Origin: 2-02-FULL-45-10 sp964478235
GTDB lineage: Bacteria > Patescibacteriota > Patescibacteriia > Magasanikbacterales > GWA2-37-8
Direction: 5' to 3'
DNA: 60,050 bases
Assembly: GCA_964478235.1 (NCBI GenBank)
Contig: CAYZGX010000006.1
Location: 1-60,050, forward strand
Shown in pieces: positions 1 to 10,300 of this stretch. Every line of letters starts with the position of its first letter. Position 1 is the first letter of the stretch. The position numbers and the translations under genes were made by a program. Under the pieces are notes generated by a model. That model saw only the letters and a program-made list of their open reading frames with translations, did no database searches and was not told the origin of the DNA.

Positions 1-758
<758 letters not shown>

Positions 759-873
759 CTGGAGATACTTAGTCGAAAGACTATGATCTTCGTCGAATAG
801 ACGTTATCGCAAGATAACGGGCTATAAAGGTAGATAGTATGCGTTTTTGTCACATCTGTATTTGTCAAAAAAA
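759..873 (+). other. 16S trailer with two GNRA-capped hairpins
   Basis: The stretch holds two small stem-loops, TAGTC-GAAA-GACTA (about 769-783) and GTTATC-GCAA-GATAAC (about 806-821), and no tRNA or 23S gene. It is probably the 3' processing trailer of the 16S transcript, since it lies between the mature 3' end and a terminator. Confidence 0.55.
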
Positions 874-898
874 TCAGCCCCACAAGGGCTGGTTTTTG
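874..898 (+). terminator. Terminator closing the 16S transcript
   Basis: CAGCCC (875-880), a 5-nt loop and GGGCTG (886-891) are followed by a T-rich run. This intrinsic terminator ends the 16S unit before any other rRNA gene. Confidence 0.85.
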
Positions 899-917
899 TT
901 TTTAAAAAGATTTTTTA

Positions 918-950
918 ATTATAAAAAAACAGCCGGCTCTAAGCTGGCTG
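918..950 (-). terminator. Terminator of the 967-1284 gene
   Basis: On the minus strand CAGCCAGCT, a short loop and AGCCGGCTG form a stem with one G-U pair, followed by a run of seven T. It lies just past the stop of the minus-strand gene. Confidence 0.8.
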
Positions 951-966
951 CTGTAAGATAGTAGAG

Positions 967-1284
967 TTAGGCAGCGCGACGGATCTCGCCGGTAGCTGGC
1001 TTGGAGCCTGGTTTTTTAGTTTGGGCATCACGTTTTTTCCACCAGTCGCCACCAGCGTCTAGGCTGAGCTCGTCTTTTGATAGGTCGTCTCCGCCTGTAG
1101 CGAGCTGTTTGGCGTCAATTTCCCGATAACCACTGATTAAATTGTCCTTCTTGGTTGGTTTTCCAGCCTCAGCTTCTCGTTTGGCCTTCATTTCGGCATT
1201 AAACGATTCGGCAGCGCGGTGCATGTCCATCATGGATTCTCGCATAAAGAATAGGTTAGAGATAAGTTGTGCGTAGTGTAACAT
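967..1284 (-). CDS. Small charged protein of unknown function
   Basis: I do not recognise this protein. From the ATG at 1284 it has 105 residues; an upstream in-frame GTG at 1314 would add ten. I prefer the ATG because GGAG lies just before it. The N-terminal quarter is mildly amphipathic (MLHYAQLISNLFF), the middle is rich in Glu, Lys and Ala and likely helical, and the tail is Lys/Pro/Gly-rich and probably disordered. No signal peptide is evident. It has its own terminator and faces away from the tRNA operon. A real gene is likely from the terminator position and normal composition. Confidence 0.55.
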   Translation of the reverse strand: MLHYAQLISNLFFMRESMMDMHRAAESFNAEMKAKREAEAGKPTKKDNLISGYREIDAKQLATGGDDLSKDELSLDAGGDWWKKRDAQTKKPGSKPATGEIRRAA

Positions 1285-1335
1285 AGCTCCAAAAAACCGG
1301 CCATATGGCGCCACAAGAAGAGGGGGTGGGCCATC

Positions 1336-1364
1336 TTGACGTCTTAGCCTATTTTTTGTATACT
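1336..1364 (+). promoter_or_regulatory. Promoter of the tRNA-Val/tRNA-Ile operon
   Basis: TTGACG (1336-1341), a 17-bp spacer and TATACT (1359-1364) form a near-consensus sigma-70 promoter. The predicted start, near 1371, lies about 13 nt before the first tRNA. Confidence 0.85.
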
Positions 1365-1383
1365 GTTCGTACCTTTGGCATTC

Positions 1384-1457
1384 GGACCTATAGCTCAGCT
1401 GGTTAGAGCGTTACATTGACATTGTAAAGGCCAGTGGTTCGAGTCCACTTAGGTCCA
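1384..1457 (+). tRNA. tRNA-Val (GAC)
   Basis: Acceptor strands GGACCTA (1384-1390) and TAGGTCC (1450-1456) pair perfectly. The D-arm TAGCTCAG, the anticodon stem TTACA/TGTAA with loop TTGACAT and the T-loop GGTTCGAGTCC are all present. The anticodon is GAC, read as valine. No CCA is encoded, so CCA must be added enzymatically. Confidence 0.95.
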
Positions 1458-1472
1458 CAGGTAAAAATATAC

Positions 1473-1546
1473 GGGCGTGTAGCTCAGATGGTTAGAGCGC
1501 GTCACTGATAATGACGAGGTCCCAAGTTCGATTCTTGGCACGCCCA
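1473..1546 (+). tRNA. tRNA-Ile (GAT)
   Basis: Acceptor strands GGGCGTG (1473-1479) and CACGCCC (1539-1545) pair. The anticodon stem is CGTCA/TGACG with loop CTGATAA, giving anticodon GAT. This isoacceptor commonly sits in the 16S-23S spacer of bacteria; here it is in a separate tRNA operon about 700 nt downstream. CCA is not encoded. Confidence 0.95.
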
Positions 1547-1556
1547 CTCAGATAAG

Positions 1557-1582
1557 ACAGATCAGACACGATCTGTTTTATT
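1557..1582 (+). terminator. Terminator of the tRNA operon
   Basis: ACAGATC (1557-1563) and GATCTGT (1570-1576) form a 7-bp stem followed by TTT and an A/T-rich run. Confidence 0.75.
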
Positions 1583-1595
1583 ATAGAAGTACACT

Positions 1596-2867
1596 ATGGA
1601 ACAAGTTATTATTGAAAAAATTGTCTTCGGCGGGCAGGGGATGGGTCGCCTTGGTAACAAGGTTGTTTTTATTTGGGGCGCACTGCCGGGCGAGACAGTT
1701 ACTTTTCGTGTCACTAAAAAGAAAAAGAATTTTGTTGAAGGAGTAGTTGAAGAAATTATTGTTGCTTCTCCAAGTCGTCTCGCTCCACGCGAAGCTCACT
1801 ATATGTCCTGCTCGCCATGGCAGGTTATTTCCGAAGCTGATGAGGAAAAATGGAAAATAACCATGGCTAAAGAGACCTTTTCTCGCCTTGGAAAATTGAC
1901 TGCACCGGAAAATTTGTCTCTTAAAACCGACAGTCAAAGCTACGGCTATCGCAATAAAATTGAATATAGTTTTGCCCTCAACGAAGCTGGTGAAATTTGC
2001 TTTGCGTTTCATGAACGCGGGCAGTACTGGAAAAGCACTCCGCAAGAGCATTGTTTGTTGGCGAGTGACGCTATCAACGCGACAGCTCACGAGCTGTTGA
2101 CCTGGATTCGCAGTGCCGGCTTTACTGTTGAACAGCTTAAAAATCTGACGGTGCGTAGCAATCTTCAAGGCGAAACAATCGCGGCGTTGTTTACGACCAA
2201 CGAAACCTGGGCAGGTGCTGTGCCAGCTTTACCAAAGAAATGTCTCGGATTTCAGGTGTGGTATTCGTTCCCACTCTCGCCAGCTGCTGTCCCAACAAAA
2301 CTCTTGGCTGAGGCAGGGGAGATGCGATTGTCTGAAAAAGTTCGTGGTGTAGCGCTCACCTACGGTCTCCACAGTTTTTTTCAAATCAATATTCCACTCT
2401 TTGAAATGGCGCTCAATGATATCGCGCCGTATGTTTCCGATGGTCCAGTCGTTGATTATTATGCTGGTGTAGGGTCAATCGGTCTTTCTACCACCACCAA
2501 CAAACAGCCATTAAAAATTATTGAAAGCAACCAAGAGGCAGTAAATTTTGCTAAACATAACGCTGCCGACAACGACCGAACACAGGTGGTGTTCACCGGA
2601 AACTTTGCTGAGCGTGAAACTAAGCAGATTGACCCTCTGGCCACAGTCATTGTCGACCCGCCTCGAGCCGGTCTCGACCCTCGTATGGTTACCACTTTGC
2701 TTGAAGTTCGTCCAAAACGCCTCGTCTATTTATCGTGTGATGTTGCCACTCAGGCTCGCGACCTAGGTCTCTTGACAGAAGGGTATACACCTGTATTTTG
2801 GCAGTTATACAACTTCTTTCCCCGCACCCCGCATATTGAAAGTTTGGTTATTCTAGAGCGAAAATAA
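1596..2867 (+). CDS. TrmA/RlmD-family RNA (uracil-5-)-methyltransferase
   Basis: This is a class I SAM-dependent methyltransferase predicted to make 5-methyluridine in 23S rRNA or tRNA. An N-terminal TRAM-like beta domain (about residues 1-60) precedes the catalytic part. The SAM motif is VDYYAGVGSIGL (about 288-299), the substrate loop is VDPPRAGLDP (about 350-360), and the catalytic nucleophile lies in VYLSCDVATQARDL. A lone MSCSPW near residue 68 is in the place of an iron-sulfur cysteine patch, but the full four-Cys set of RlmD is not obvious, so the cluster may be absent. At 423 aa it is of normal family length. It starts just after the tRNA terminator without a Shine-Dalgarno. Confidence 0.88.
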   Translation: MEQVIIEKIVFGGQGMGRLGNKVVFIWGALPGETVTFRVTKKKKNFVEGVVEEIIVASPSRLAPREAHYMSCSPWQVISEADEEKWKITMAKETFSRLGKLTAPENLSLKTDSQSYGYRNKIEYSFALNEAGEICFAFHERGQYWKSTPQEHCLLASDAINATAHELLTWIRSAGFTVEQLKNLTVRSNLQGETIAALFTTNETWAGAVPALPKKCLGFQVWYSFPLSPAAVPTKLLAEAGEMRLSEKVRGVALTYGLHSFFQINIPLFEMALNDIAPYVSDGPVVDYYAGVGSIGLSTTTNKQPLKIIESNQEAVNFAKHNAADNDRTQVVFTGNFAERETKQIDPLATVIVDPPRAGLDPRMVTTLLEVRPKRLVYLSCDVATQARDLGLLTEGYTPVFWQLYNFFPRTPHIESLVILERK

Positions 2868-2871
2868 GCAG

Positions 2872-2900
2872 TTGCCAAAAGCCGTTTTTTAGGGTAAAAT
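2872..2900 (+). promoter_or_regulatory. Promoter of lepB-hisS
   Basis: TTGCCA (2872-2877), 17 bp and TAAAAT (2895-2900). The start would be near 2907, only about 11 nt before the lepB ATG. Confidence 0.65.
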
Positions 2901-2917
2901 GAGCTACATACTATTTT

Positions 2918-3517
2918 ATGTCCACCAATCATTCCCCAAGCAGTCGCCCTCTCGACGGAGACGATAAGACAACTAAAGAGATTGTTCTCGAGCTCCTCAA
3001 GCTCGTTGTTTTGGCAGTTTCCACCATCGTTATCATCCGCCATTTTCTCTTCAAGCCGTTCTACGTCAAAGGCGCTTCTATGGAGCCAAATTTCTTTGAT
3101 CACGAATATTTGGTGATTGATGAGTTGTCATACCGACTCCGTGAACCAGCTCGTGGGGACGTGGTTGTCTTCCGCTATCCAAATGATCCAAAAGAATTTT
3201 TCCTAAAACGTATTATTGGTTTGCCGGGAGAGCGAATTAAGATTGCCGAAGGAACTATTACTATCTACAACTCCGCCCACCCAGAAGGAAAAGAGCTCCA
3301 CGAATCCTATCTACCAACTGATCTCTTCACTATCGGCGAAGAGACGGCGGTAATTGGCGAAAACGAATATTACGTGATGGGGGATAATCGCTCTAATAGC
3401 TTTGACTCTCGCCGCTTTGGCGCTGTCAACAAAAGTGCGATTGTCGGACGAGCCTGGTTCCGCGGTTGGCCATTTTCTAGAATTGAAAAATTTGAAGCCC
3501 CACTATTTAATTTATAA
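2918..3517 (+). CDS. lepB: Signal peptidase I
   Basis: This peptidase removes signal peptides from exported proteins at the membrane. One N-terminal transmembrane segment (about residues 30-48, LVVLAVSTIVIIRHFLF) precedes the peptidase S26 domain. The catalytic serine is in GASMEPNFF (about 53-61) and the general-base lysine in FFLKRIIGLPGE (about 90-101). The box D/E region VMGDNRSNSFDSRRFG is intact. Length (199 aa) suits a compact single-pass enzyme. It is the likely processing enzyme for the many surface proteins encoded downstream. The promoter leaves almost no leader, so translation is probably leaderless. Confidence 0.95.
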   Translation: MSTNHSPSSRPLDGDDKTTKEIVLELLKLVVLAVSTIVIIRHFLFKPFYVKGASMEPNFFDHEYLVIDELSYRLREPARGDVVVFRYPNDPKEFFLKRIIGLPGERIKIAEGTITIYNSAHPEGKELHESYLPTDLFTIGEETAVIGENEYYVMGDNRSNSFDSRRFGAVNKSAIVGRAWFRGWPFSRIEKFEAPLFNL

Positions 3518-3537
3518 GGTTGTCGAGTATCCTATTT

Positions 3538-4938
3538 ATGAAACCAAAAAAACCAGCTGTTAAAAACAGCAAAGAACAACCAAAAAAAGATAAAAAACCA
3601 GCTAAGCCAGCTGCTGTTCCAGCCGGTGAAGCTAAGCCAGCCAACAAAAAGACCTACAACGTCTTGCGTGGCATGCGTGACATTCTTCCAAAAGAAGAAA
3701 AGTATTGGAAAAAACTCTACCACACCGCTGAAGGTTTGGCTGAGTACTTCCAGTTTGGCCGCATTGAAACTCCGCTTCTCGAAGAGGCTAATTTGTTTAT
3801 CCGCTCTATCGGCAAGGGGACTGATGTGGTTGATAAAGAAATGTATTTGTTTGAAGATAAGGACGGTTCTCGTGTCTGTTTGCGCCCTGAAGCCACTGCT
3901 TCGGTGGTTCGCGCCTATATCGGCAACGGTATGTGGAACATGTCTCAGCCGGTCAAAGTTTGGTACTGGGGTCCAATGTTTCGCCATGATCGCCCACAGG
4001 CTAATCGCTACCGTGAATTTTTTCAAGTTGGTTTTGAAACCCTTGGCGCCAAAGACCCATCAGCTGATGCTGAGCTTATTTTAAGCGCTTGGAACTTCTG
4101 TAAAGATATTAGTTTGCCAGTGGAAATTCGCATCAACAGTATTGGTACTGTTGAAGAACGCGAGCGTTATATCAACGAATTGACCAGTTATTACCGCTCC
4201 AAAAAGAGTTATCTCTGTGAAGATTGTCGCAATCGTATCACTAAAAACCCACTTCGTTTGCTTGATTGTAAAGAAGCTGGTTGTCAGCCAATCAAAGAAG
4301 GTATTCCACACATTCTCGACTGGCTCGAAGAAGATTCCAAAAATTATTTCATGAAAGTTTTGGAATATCTTGATGAATTGTCTATTCCTTACACCCTCAC
4401 CCCAACATTGGTGCGCGGTCTTGATTATTACACTCACACCGTTTTTGAACTTTTCCCAACGATTGGCGAAGAGGGGAGCCAAAGCGCAATTGGTGGCGGT
4501 GGACGCTACGATCTCTTAATTGAAGAGTTGGGCGGCAAGCCAACCCCAGCTGCTGGCTTTGCGCTTGGTGTTGATCGTGTCGTGAGCGCTCTCAAACGAG
4601 CTAACGAAGAGAATAAAGTCGTTATGCCTGAGCCAAAATATGATATTTTCTTTGCTCAGCTTGGTGATGAAGCTAAACGTCTCTCTTTGCGCCTTATTGA
4701 CGAGCTCCGTAAGTCAAACGTCAAAGTTGCTTTCAACTTCTTCAAAAACTCTCTCAAAACTCAGTTAGAGATCGCGAACACCCTCAAGGTATCTTATGTT
4801 ATTATCCTCGGACAAAAAGAAGTCCAGGACAAAAGTGTCATTATTCGCGATATGGAATCCGGTGTTCAGGAAATTGTTGACCAGAAAAAGCTGGAAAATA
4901 TCGTGCAGAAAAAGCTTGGTTTGACGGTGACCGAATAA
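3538..4938 (+). CDS. hisS: Histidyl-tRNA synthetase
   Basis: This class II synthetase charges tRNA-His. The ATG at 3538 is preferred; an upstream in-frame TTG at 3520 overlaps nothing useful and has no ribosome binding site. Residues 1-38 form a Lys/Pro/Ala-rich tail absent from typical HisS. The core then starts at LRGMRDILP. Motif 2 (FRHDRPQANRYREFFQ), the histidine-specific motifs VRGLDYYTHTVFEL and AIGGGGRYDLL, and a C-terminal anticodon-binding domain (from about residue 370) are all visible. It follows lepB by about 20 nt and probably shares its transcript. Confidence 0.96.
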   Translation: MKPKKPAVKNSKEQPKKDKKPAKPAAVPAGEAKPANKKTYNVLRGMRDILPKEEKYWKKLYHTAEGLAEYFQFGRIETPLLEEANLFIRSIGKGTDVVDKEMYLFEDKDGSRVCLRPEATASVVRAYIGNGMWNMSQPVKVWYWGPMFRHDRPQANRYREFFQVGFETLGAKDPSADAELILSAWNFCKDISLPVEIRINSIGTVEERERYINELTSYYRSKKSYLCEDCRNRITKNPLRLLDCKEAGCQPIKEGIPHILDWLEEDSKNYFMKVLEYLDELSIPYTLTPTLVRGLDYYTHTVFELFPTIGEEGSQSAIGGGGRYDLLIEELGGKPTPAAGFALGVDRVVSALKRANEENKVVMPEPKYDIFFAQLGDEAKRLSLRLIDELRKSNVKVAFNFFKNSLKTQLEIANTLKVSYVIILGQKEVQDKSVIIRDMESGVQEIVDQKKLENIVQKKLGLTVTE

Positions 4939-4988
4939 CCCCCAGTGGATAAGTGTCAAAAACCGCTTAGCTTAGCCAAATAGACCAT

Positions 4989-5017
4989 TTGACGTTTTCG
5001 CTAAAAAGCGGTATACT
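4989..5017 (+). promoter_or_regulatory. Promoter of rpsU
   Basis: TTGACG (4989-4994), a 17-bp spacer and TATACT (5012-5017). The predicted leader of about 40 nt includes a strong GGAGGTGA at 5051-5058, making this one of the few host genes here with a proper leader and Shine-Dalgarno. Confidence 0.85.
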
Positions 5018-5064
5018 ATTTTGTAGTTATTAATCTTAACAGAAAGGATAGGAGGTGAACTCCT

Positions 5065-5301
5065 GTGGCCGGCATTAAACGAAAAAAGAACGAATCATTC
5101 GAAGCATACATGCGTCGGGTGAAAAAAGTCTGGCAACAATCTGGTAAAGTATTACAAGTCAAAAAGACACAATACTTTAAAGGTGAAAAAAGTCGTAACG
5201 TACGACGTAAAAGCGCCTTACACCGCTTAGCAGTAGCTGATAAAATCAACTACTTGAAGAAGATTGGTCGCTTACCAGAAGATACATTCAAAAGAAAATA
5301 A
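5065..5301 (+). CDS. rpsU: Ribosomal protein bS21
   Basis: This small basic protein of the 30S subunit contacts the 16S 3' domain and helps initiation. The signature FEAYMRRVKKVWQQSGK followed by a basic helical tail (KSRNVRRKSALHR) is typical of the family; the 78 aa are slightly longer than the roughly 70 in E. coli because of a C-terminal extension. The GTG at 5065 is chosen because GGAGGTGA lies at the right distance. It is monocistronic: promoter upstream and terminator directly downstream. Confidence 0.93.
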   Translation: MAGIKRKKNESFEAYMRRVKKVWQQSGKVLQVKKTQYFKGEKSRNVRRKSALHRLAVADKINYLKKIGRLPEDTFKRK

Positions 5302-5308
5302 AACCTGA

Positions 5309-5332
5309 TCTATCGTTTGATAGAGAGTTTTT
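5309..5332 (+). terminator. Terminator of rpsU
   Basis: TCTATC (5309-5314), loop GTTT and GATAGA (5319-5324) are followed by GAGTTTTTA. Confidence 0.75.
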
Positions 5333-5350
5333 ATCTAACCTCCATTGCTC

Positions 5351-7369
5351 ATGCTTCAATGGATTATGATACAGCTCAAATGTCTTCAGACAAAAACCAC
5401 CGTTATTATAGGGGTAACGACGGTGTTTTTTTGTTTTTTGTTTGGCTTTAGCCAGCCGGTTTTGGCGCAAACCATCGGCGACAGTGCCGCTCTCGACACA
5501 GGGCTTACGCAGGTTGAGCAATCTGGACTCGTCAATACCGACATTCGGGTAGTTGTTGCTCGTGTTATCCAAGTAGCCCTCGGCCTGCTTGGTATTATTT
5601 TTTTAATCATCATCATTTACGGCGGATATTTATACATGACTGCTGGCGGCAATCAGGAGCAAGTAGCCTCAGCAAAAAAAGTCCTCACCAATTCAGGTGT
5701 TGGCTTAATTATCATTCTGAGCGCCTATTCCATTGTGCTTTTGGTGATGCGCATGCTCGGTATTGGAGCTGAGTCAGCTGTTAATCTTGGAGATATTTTG
5801 GGCGGCACAAATGAAACTTCCGAACAAAACTTCTCTGGAGTCGGCGGTTTGGGTGGTTTGATCAAAGACCATTTCCCAGCTCGCGATCAAAAAGACGTTG
5901 CTCGCAACGCCAAAATTATCATCACTTTTAAAAAATCAATTCTTCTTTCGTCGGTTGTTGAAAATACGAACGGTAGTAAAAATGCCTCTGGTCAGGATTT
6001 ACTTGGTGACTGTATCAATGTCGGGGCGGCTATGAAATGGGAAACTGACTGCGACACTTTGAAAAAAGGTACTGATCTTATCAGTATTAAACAAACTGCC
6101 ACCGGCGAAGAAGTTCGCGGGGCGACTGTTTTGTCGGCTATAGAAAATGGTAATTATTATACTTTAGTTATTCGTCCGTTTGATGCTCTTGGTAACGCTT
6201 CAAATAAGCTCGGCTATACAGTTAGAATCGGTAAAAATGTATTAGAAGCTGATGGTGGGCAATCACTCTTTGAGGGGCGTTCAGCCGGCCGTGATTTCTA
6301 TGATTGGCAATTTTTCACCAACACTGTACTCGACACCTCAGCTCCTGTCGTCACTTCCGTTTTTCCAGAAAATGCCTCCACTGAAAGTAAAAACAGTGTT
6401 ATCCAGATTAGTTTTAGCGAGGCCATGGATCCAACCGGGCTCCAAGGTTCTTTTGTAGCTCAAGGTGACCACTATGCTGTTAATGGTGGCACTATTTTCT
6501 TAAAAAGCGACAACAGCTCTGTTCCAGTTGGTGATTTTCGTTTAGTAAATAATTACAAAACCTTAGAATTTACCCCTGCAAAAGAATGCGGCCAAAATAG
6601 CTGTGGCGGCAAAATTTTCTGCTTGCCAGTTTGTGATGAGACAGGGGCAAGTTGCCAAAAGGATGCCTATAAAGTTTTAGTCAAAGCAGCGACAGCCTTT
6701 AGTGCTAGCTCGTTTGAATCAGCGCCGTTCACTGGTGCAGCTGATCTCGCTGGTAATGCGCTTGATGGTAATCGTAACGGCCGAGTAGACGTCGCTTCTT
6801 CCACTGGTGCAGTTTTTCCAACTCAAGAAAAACCAGACAACTTTGTCTGGGGCTTTAGTCTCACCAATCAAGTAGACGCTACTGAACCATATCTCAAAAA
6901 AGTAACTCCTGGCCCAGATGCGCAAAATGTCGCTCCAGATCAAGATTTAACCTTGCTTTTCAGCAAGCGTATGCGAGTTGAGCCTCTCTACTCAATTGAT
7001 ATTGAAGAAAAACCAACTCCAACCGAACCGGTCTGTGTGGTGCCAACAGCTTTCTTCAACAGCGACGGCACAACGCTTGTTCGGCTGAACCACTGCCCAT
7101 TCGTTGTCGATGCTAACCATTATTATTATCCAATCGTTGATTCACAAGTTGAAGACGTGAAGTTTAATTGTTTCTTCCCAGGCAAAGGGCCAATTTCCAC
7201 TGACCAAGCGACCAAAGCTTCGCTCGTCTGTGATGAAAATCGCCCTGATCGCTGTTGCCAAGTAGATAACACCCCTGATAACTCTTTCTGCTGTAACGGT
7301 TTGACAAGTATTACTAGTAAAACAGCTTGTTTGAACGCGCTTAAAGCGGGGAGCCCGATAGAGCCATAA
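5351..7369 (+). CDS. Pilin-like two-helix protein with Ig-like surface domains
   Basis: A signal peptide (about residues 14-38, ending near VLAQ) is followed by two hydrophobic helices (about 68-95 and 110-140) split by YGGYLYMTAGGNQEQVASAKK. This resembles the TrbC/VirB2-type pilin architecture. The rest is an extracellular beta-rich region with Big_5-like segments (SVFPENASTESKNSVIQISF; VTPGPDAQNVAPDQDLTLLF) and a Cys-rich tail. The module recurs at the start of the next gene. The true start is uncertain: ATGs at 5351 and 5366 both fit and neither has a Shine-Dalgarno. Role inferred: cell-surface fibre or adhesin. I cannot say whether it polymerises. Confidence 0.7.
   Translation: MLQWIMIQLKCLQTKTTVIIGVTTVFFCFLFGFSQPVLAQTIGDSAALDTGLTQVEQSGLVNTDIRVVVARVIQVALGLLGIIFLIIIIYGGYLYMTAGGNQEQVASAKKVLTNSGVGLIIILSAYSIVLLVMRMLGIGAESAVNLGDILGGTNETSEQNFSGVGGLGGLIKDHFPARDQKDVARNAKIIITFKKSILLSSVVENTNGSKNASGQDLLGDCINVGAAMKWETDCDTLKKGTDLISIKQTATGEEVRGATVLSAIENGNYYTLVIRPFDALGNASNKLGYTVRIGKNVLEADGGQSLFEGRSAGRDFYDWQFFTNTVLDTSAPVVTSVFPENASTESKNSVIQISFSEAMDPTGLQGSFVAQGDHYAVNGGTIFLKSDNSSVPVGDFRLVNNYKTLEFTPAKECGQNSCGGKIFCLPVCDETGASCQKDAYKVLVKAATAFSASSFESAPFTGAADLAGNALDGNRNGRVDVASSTGAVFPTQEKPDNFVWGFSLTNQVDATEPYLKKVTPGPDAQNVAPDQDLTLLFSKRMRVEPLYSIDIEEKPTPTEPVCVVPTAFFNSDGTTLVRLNHCPFVVDANHYYYPIVDSQVEDVKFNCFFPGKGPISTDQATKASLVCDENRPDRCCQVDNTPDNSFCCNGLTSITSKTACLNALKAGSPIEP
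5398..5432 (+). promoter_or_regulatory. Terminator-like hairpin inside the signal-peptide codons
   Basis: CACCGT (5398-5403) and ACGGTG (5420-5425) can pair and are followed directly by seven T. A second pairing, CGTTA with TAACG, is mutually exclusive with the first. The element lies within the first 30 codons of the pilin-like gene, so it could act as an attenuator or could simply end rpsU read-through. Confidence 0.5.
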
Positions 7370-7383
7370 TTTTCTAACTACCT

Positions 7384-10300
7384 ATGTCATTGTTTCGTTC
7401 ACTTGTCGTGCGAACTTTATTCACTACCACTCTCGTGGTTGGATTAGTATCCCTTTTCTCGTTGGTAGCGCTACCGGCCGAGCCAGCCTTGGCGCAGTCG
7501 GCTAGCTCTTCCTTAGATTTGGGTTTGAGCGCTGGTGCCGAAACAGGTCTTTCTAACACCGATATTAGAATTACTATCGCTCGTATTATTCGGGTGGCTC
7601 TTGGGCTTCTTGGTATTATTGCTTTGGTTTTGACTCTTTACGGCGGTTTTGTGTACATGACAGCCGCTGGTAATGAAGAAAAAATCGCACAAGCAAAAAA
7701 AATTCTTCTCAACGCTGGCGTTGGTTTGGTAATCATTCTTTCAGCTTTTGGAATTGTCAGCTTTGTTATTAGTAGCTTGGTTGGAGCAACCACAGGAGAC
7801 GGCGGTATTAGTATTGATGGTGGCAGTGGTGGCGAAGATGACGGCGGTGGCGGTGGTGGTTTTAGTCAATCATTTTACGTCTCAAGTTTGCCTCAAGTGG
7901 GTGCTGTTTGTATCCGCAACATTAAATTGGCAGTTCAGTTTAATAAAGATGTTGATTTGACCACAGTTGCTAATAACATTGTGGTTCAAGATACAACCTT
8001 GGCCGATCAGCCAGTCGCTGGTAGTTGGGACTATAGTTCCACCAGTACAAAAAACAGAATTGTCTTTTCGCCCGAAGGCTCATGTGCTCCAAGTGTCGGT
8101 AATGATTGTTTGAAGCCAGCAACTGCCTACAAATTAAATTTTGTTAATCCGGGAAACATTAAAACGCTCAGTAAAGCACCGGAGATGACACTCAATTGTC
8201 GTTTACGAGCTGGTTGTGGCCCGGTAGATTTCACCAGTGGTGATGGTGTTGATAGATTACCACCAACCGTGACCATTAATTATCCAACCACTGCCACCGT
8301 GCTGGAGGCCGGTGCTTCTGTGCCTGTCGCTATCACTTACACTGATGATAACGGTGTGCAAGGTTTGGATTTGCGCCGAAAGATTGCCGGGAACGACGTC
8401 TTTGTTGATTCAGTCTCGTTTGCTGGTTGTAAAAAAACTGACACCGTGACAATTAACTGGCCAACGCGCACTGCTGATGCTGGAGCAGTTATCTTGGAAT
8501 CGTCAGTGATTGACTGGGCTGGTTTATCAGCCAAAGATACACAGTCAGCCACCCTTCGCCCAAGTCATTGTTTCAACGGTGTCGTTGACAACACTCTCGG
8601 CGAAGAGGAATTAGGTCCGCCAGAATGTGGTGGGGTGTGCGGTGCTTGCGGTGGAACAACTTGTACCACCAGCGGATCATGTGCGAGCGGTGTTTGTAGC
8701 TCGGGTGTCTGCGCGAACGTCATGAAAATTACCCGTTTCTCACCAGCCAGCGGTGCTCCGGGAACATTTGTAACTATTGTTGGTCAATTTTTTGGTACTA
8801 AGCCAGGTAAAGTATTTTTTGCCACCAAAGATGCTCCAGTGGTAGAAAATGCCAGTGACTGGGTAGAAGCTGGACTCGTTACTTGTGGTGGGGCAGTTGG
8901 TAGTTGGGGGAGTGGTCAGATTATTGTTCGAGTGCCAGCTGGCATTGCGTCATACGCTCACATTAAAGTTGAGTCTGCTCCGTTTTTGAATGCGAGCGGT
9001 GCTCAAACAAAAAATATTGATTCTACCTCACGTCATATTGAACTTAATCCATTTGAATCAAACAATGTTGTTCGTCCAAGCATTTGTTCAGTTAGTCCAG
9101 TAAGTGGTAAGCCGGGCGACACTGTCACTGTTCGCGGTGTTGGTTTTGGTGTTTTAAGTAGCGCTACCGACGCTGTATTGTTTGGTGATACCGAAGCAAC
9201 CGTCGCTCAAAATGCTAGCGGTCAGAGCGCTTGGTCGGACACGCAAATCAGTGTCACTGTGCCAGCTGTTGAAGCTGGGGCAGTCGGCCTTACTGTTGCC
9301 AAAAACGATGTTGATAGCAATAGTGTTCGCTTCACTATTGAACAAGGTGTTGACAGTGGTTTACCAACCATCACCAGTGTTTCTCCAGCGGTCTCTCCAG
9401 CTGGCGGGTATATTACGCTTACTGGTAGAAATTTTGGTAGTCGTTTGGGAACAGTTACTTTTAAAACATCAGCCGGCGCCTCAAGTATTTTAGGGGATTT
9501 TTCTTTCCCAGCCGCCTGCCGTGAAACTGTCTGGACCGACAATAGTATAATTGTTAAGTTTCCAAAAAATGCCGGAGTTGTTGGACAAAAATATGCTATT
9601 CAGGTGACGTCGGCTAATGCTGAAACAAGTGTTTTTGACAGTAGTCAAGCGGTAACGTTGGCGAGTGGTGATCCATCGCCAAGTATTTGTGCGATTTCTC
9701 CAGCTTCAGCACCTGATCCATTTCCAGCGGGTCAGACTGTTAAAATTTATGGCGACTATTTTGTCACGGCCAGTGCTCCATCGCCAACAATTTATTTTTC
9801 CACCGCGGGCGCTAGCGCCAACAGCACTTCCACCGGTCGCGTCGCTGTTTCGAGCGCTAATATCATTCAAGTTACCACCAATGCTGCCACGGTTGTTCCT
9901 CCGGTTGGTATTTCTACCGGTCCGGTTTCAATTTATCGTCCAACTGATAATCAGCTGAGTAATCCAGCCCAATTCGGCATCTTTGATTGCCGTAGTGGTG
10001 GCACGTGTGGCGAAGGTACTCGCTGTTGTTCGGCAGGTGCTCAGGCTGGTCTTTGTAAGGCTGATACAGAACTGTGCAGTGGCGAAGTGCTATCTGCTGG
10101 TTACGTCTGGCGTTTTGCCACCAAAGATATTCCGCCAGTGCCTCGTGTTGTTGAACGCTGTGACGATGTTGTGTCCGAAGGCTTAGCTTTGCCGTCGCCA
10201 GCTCCAAGCACTCAGTGGGACGCTAATCAGGCAGGGGATAGTTACAAAGTATGTCGAAGTGCTCTCGCGACAGTTGAGTTTACTGCTTTTCTTGATCCAA

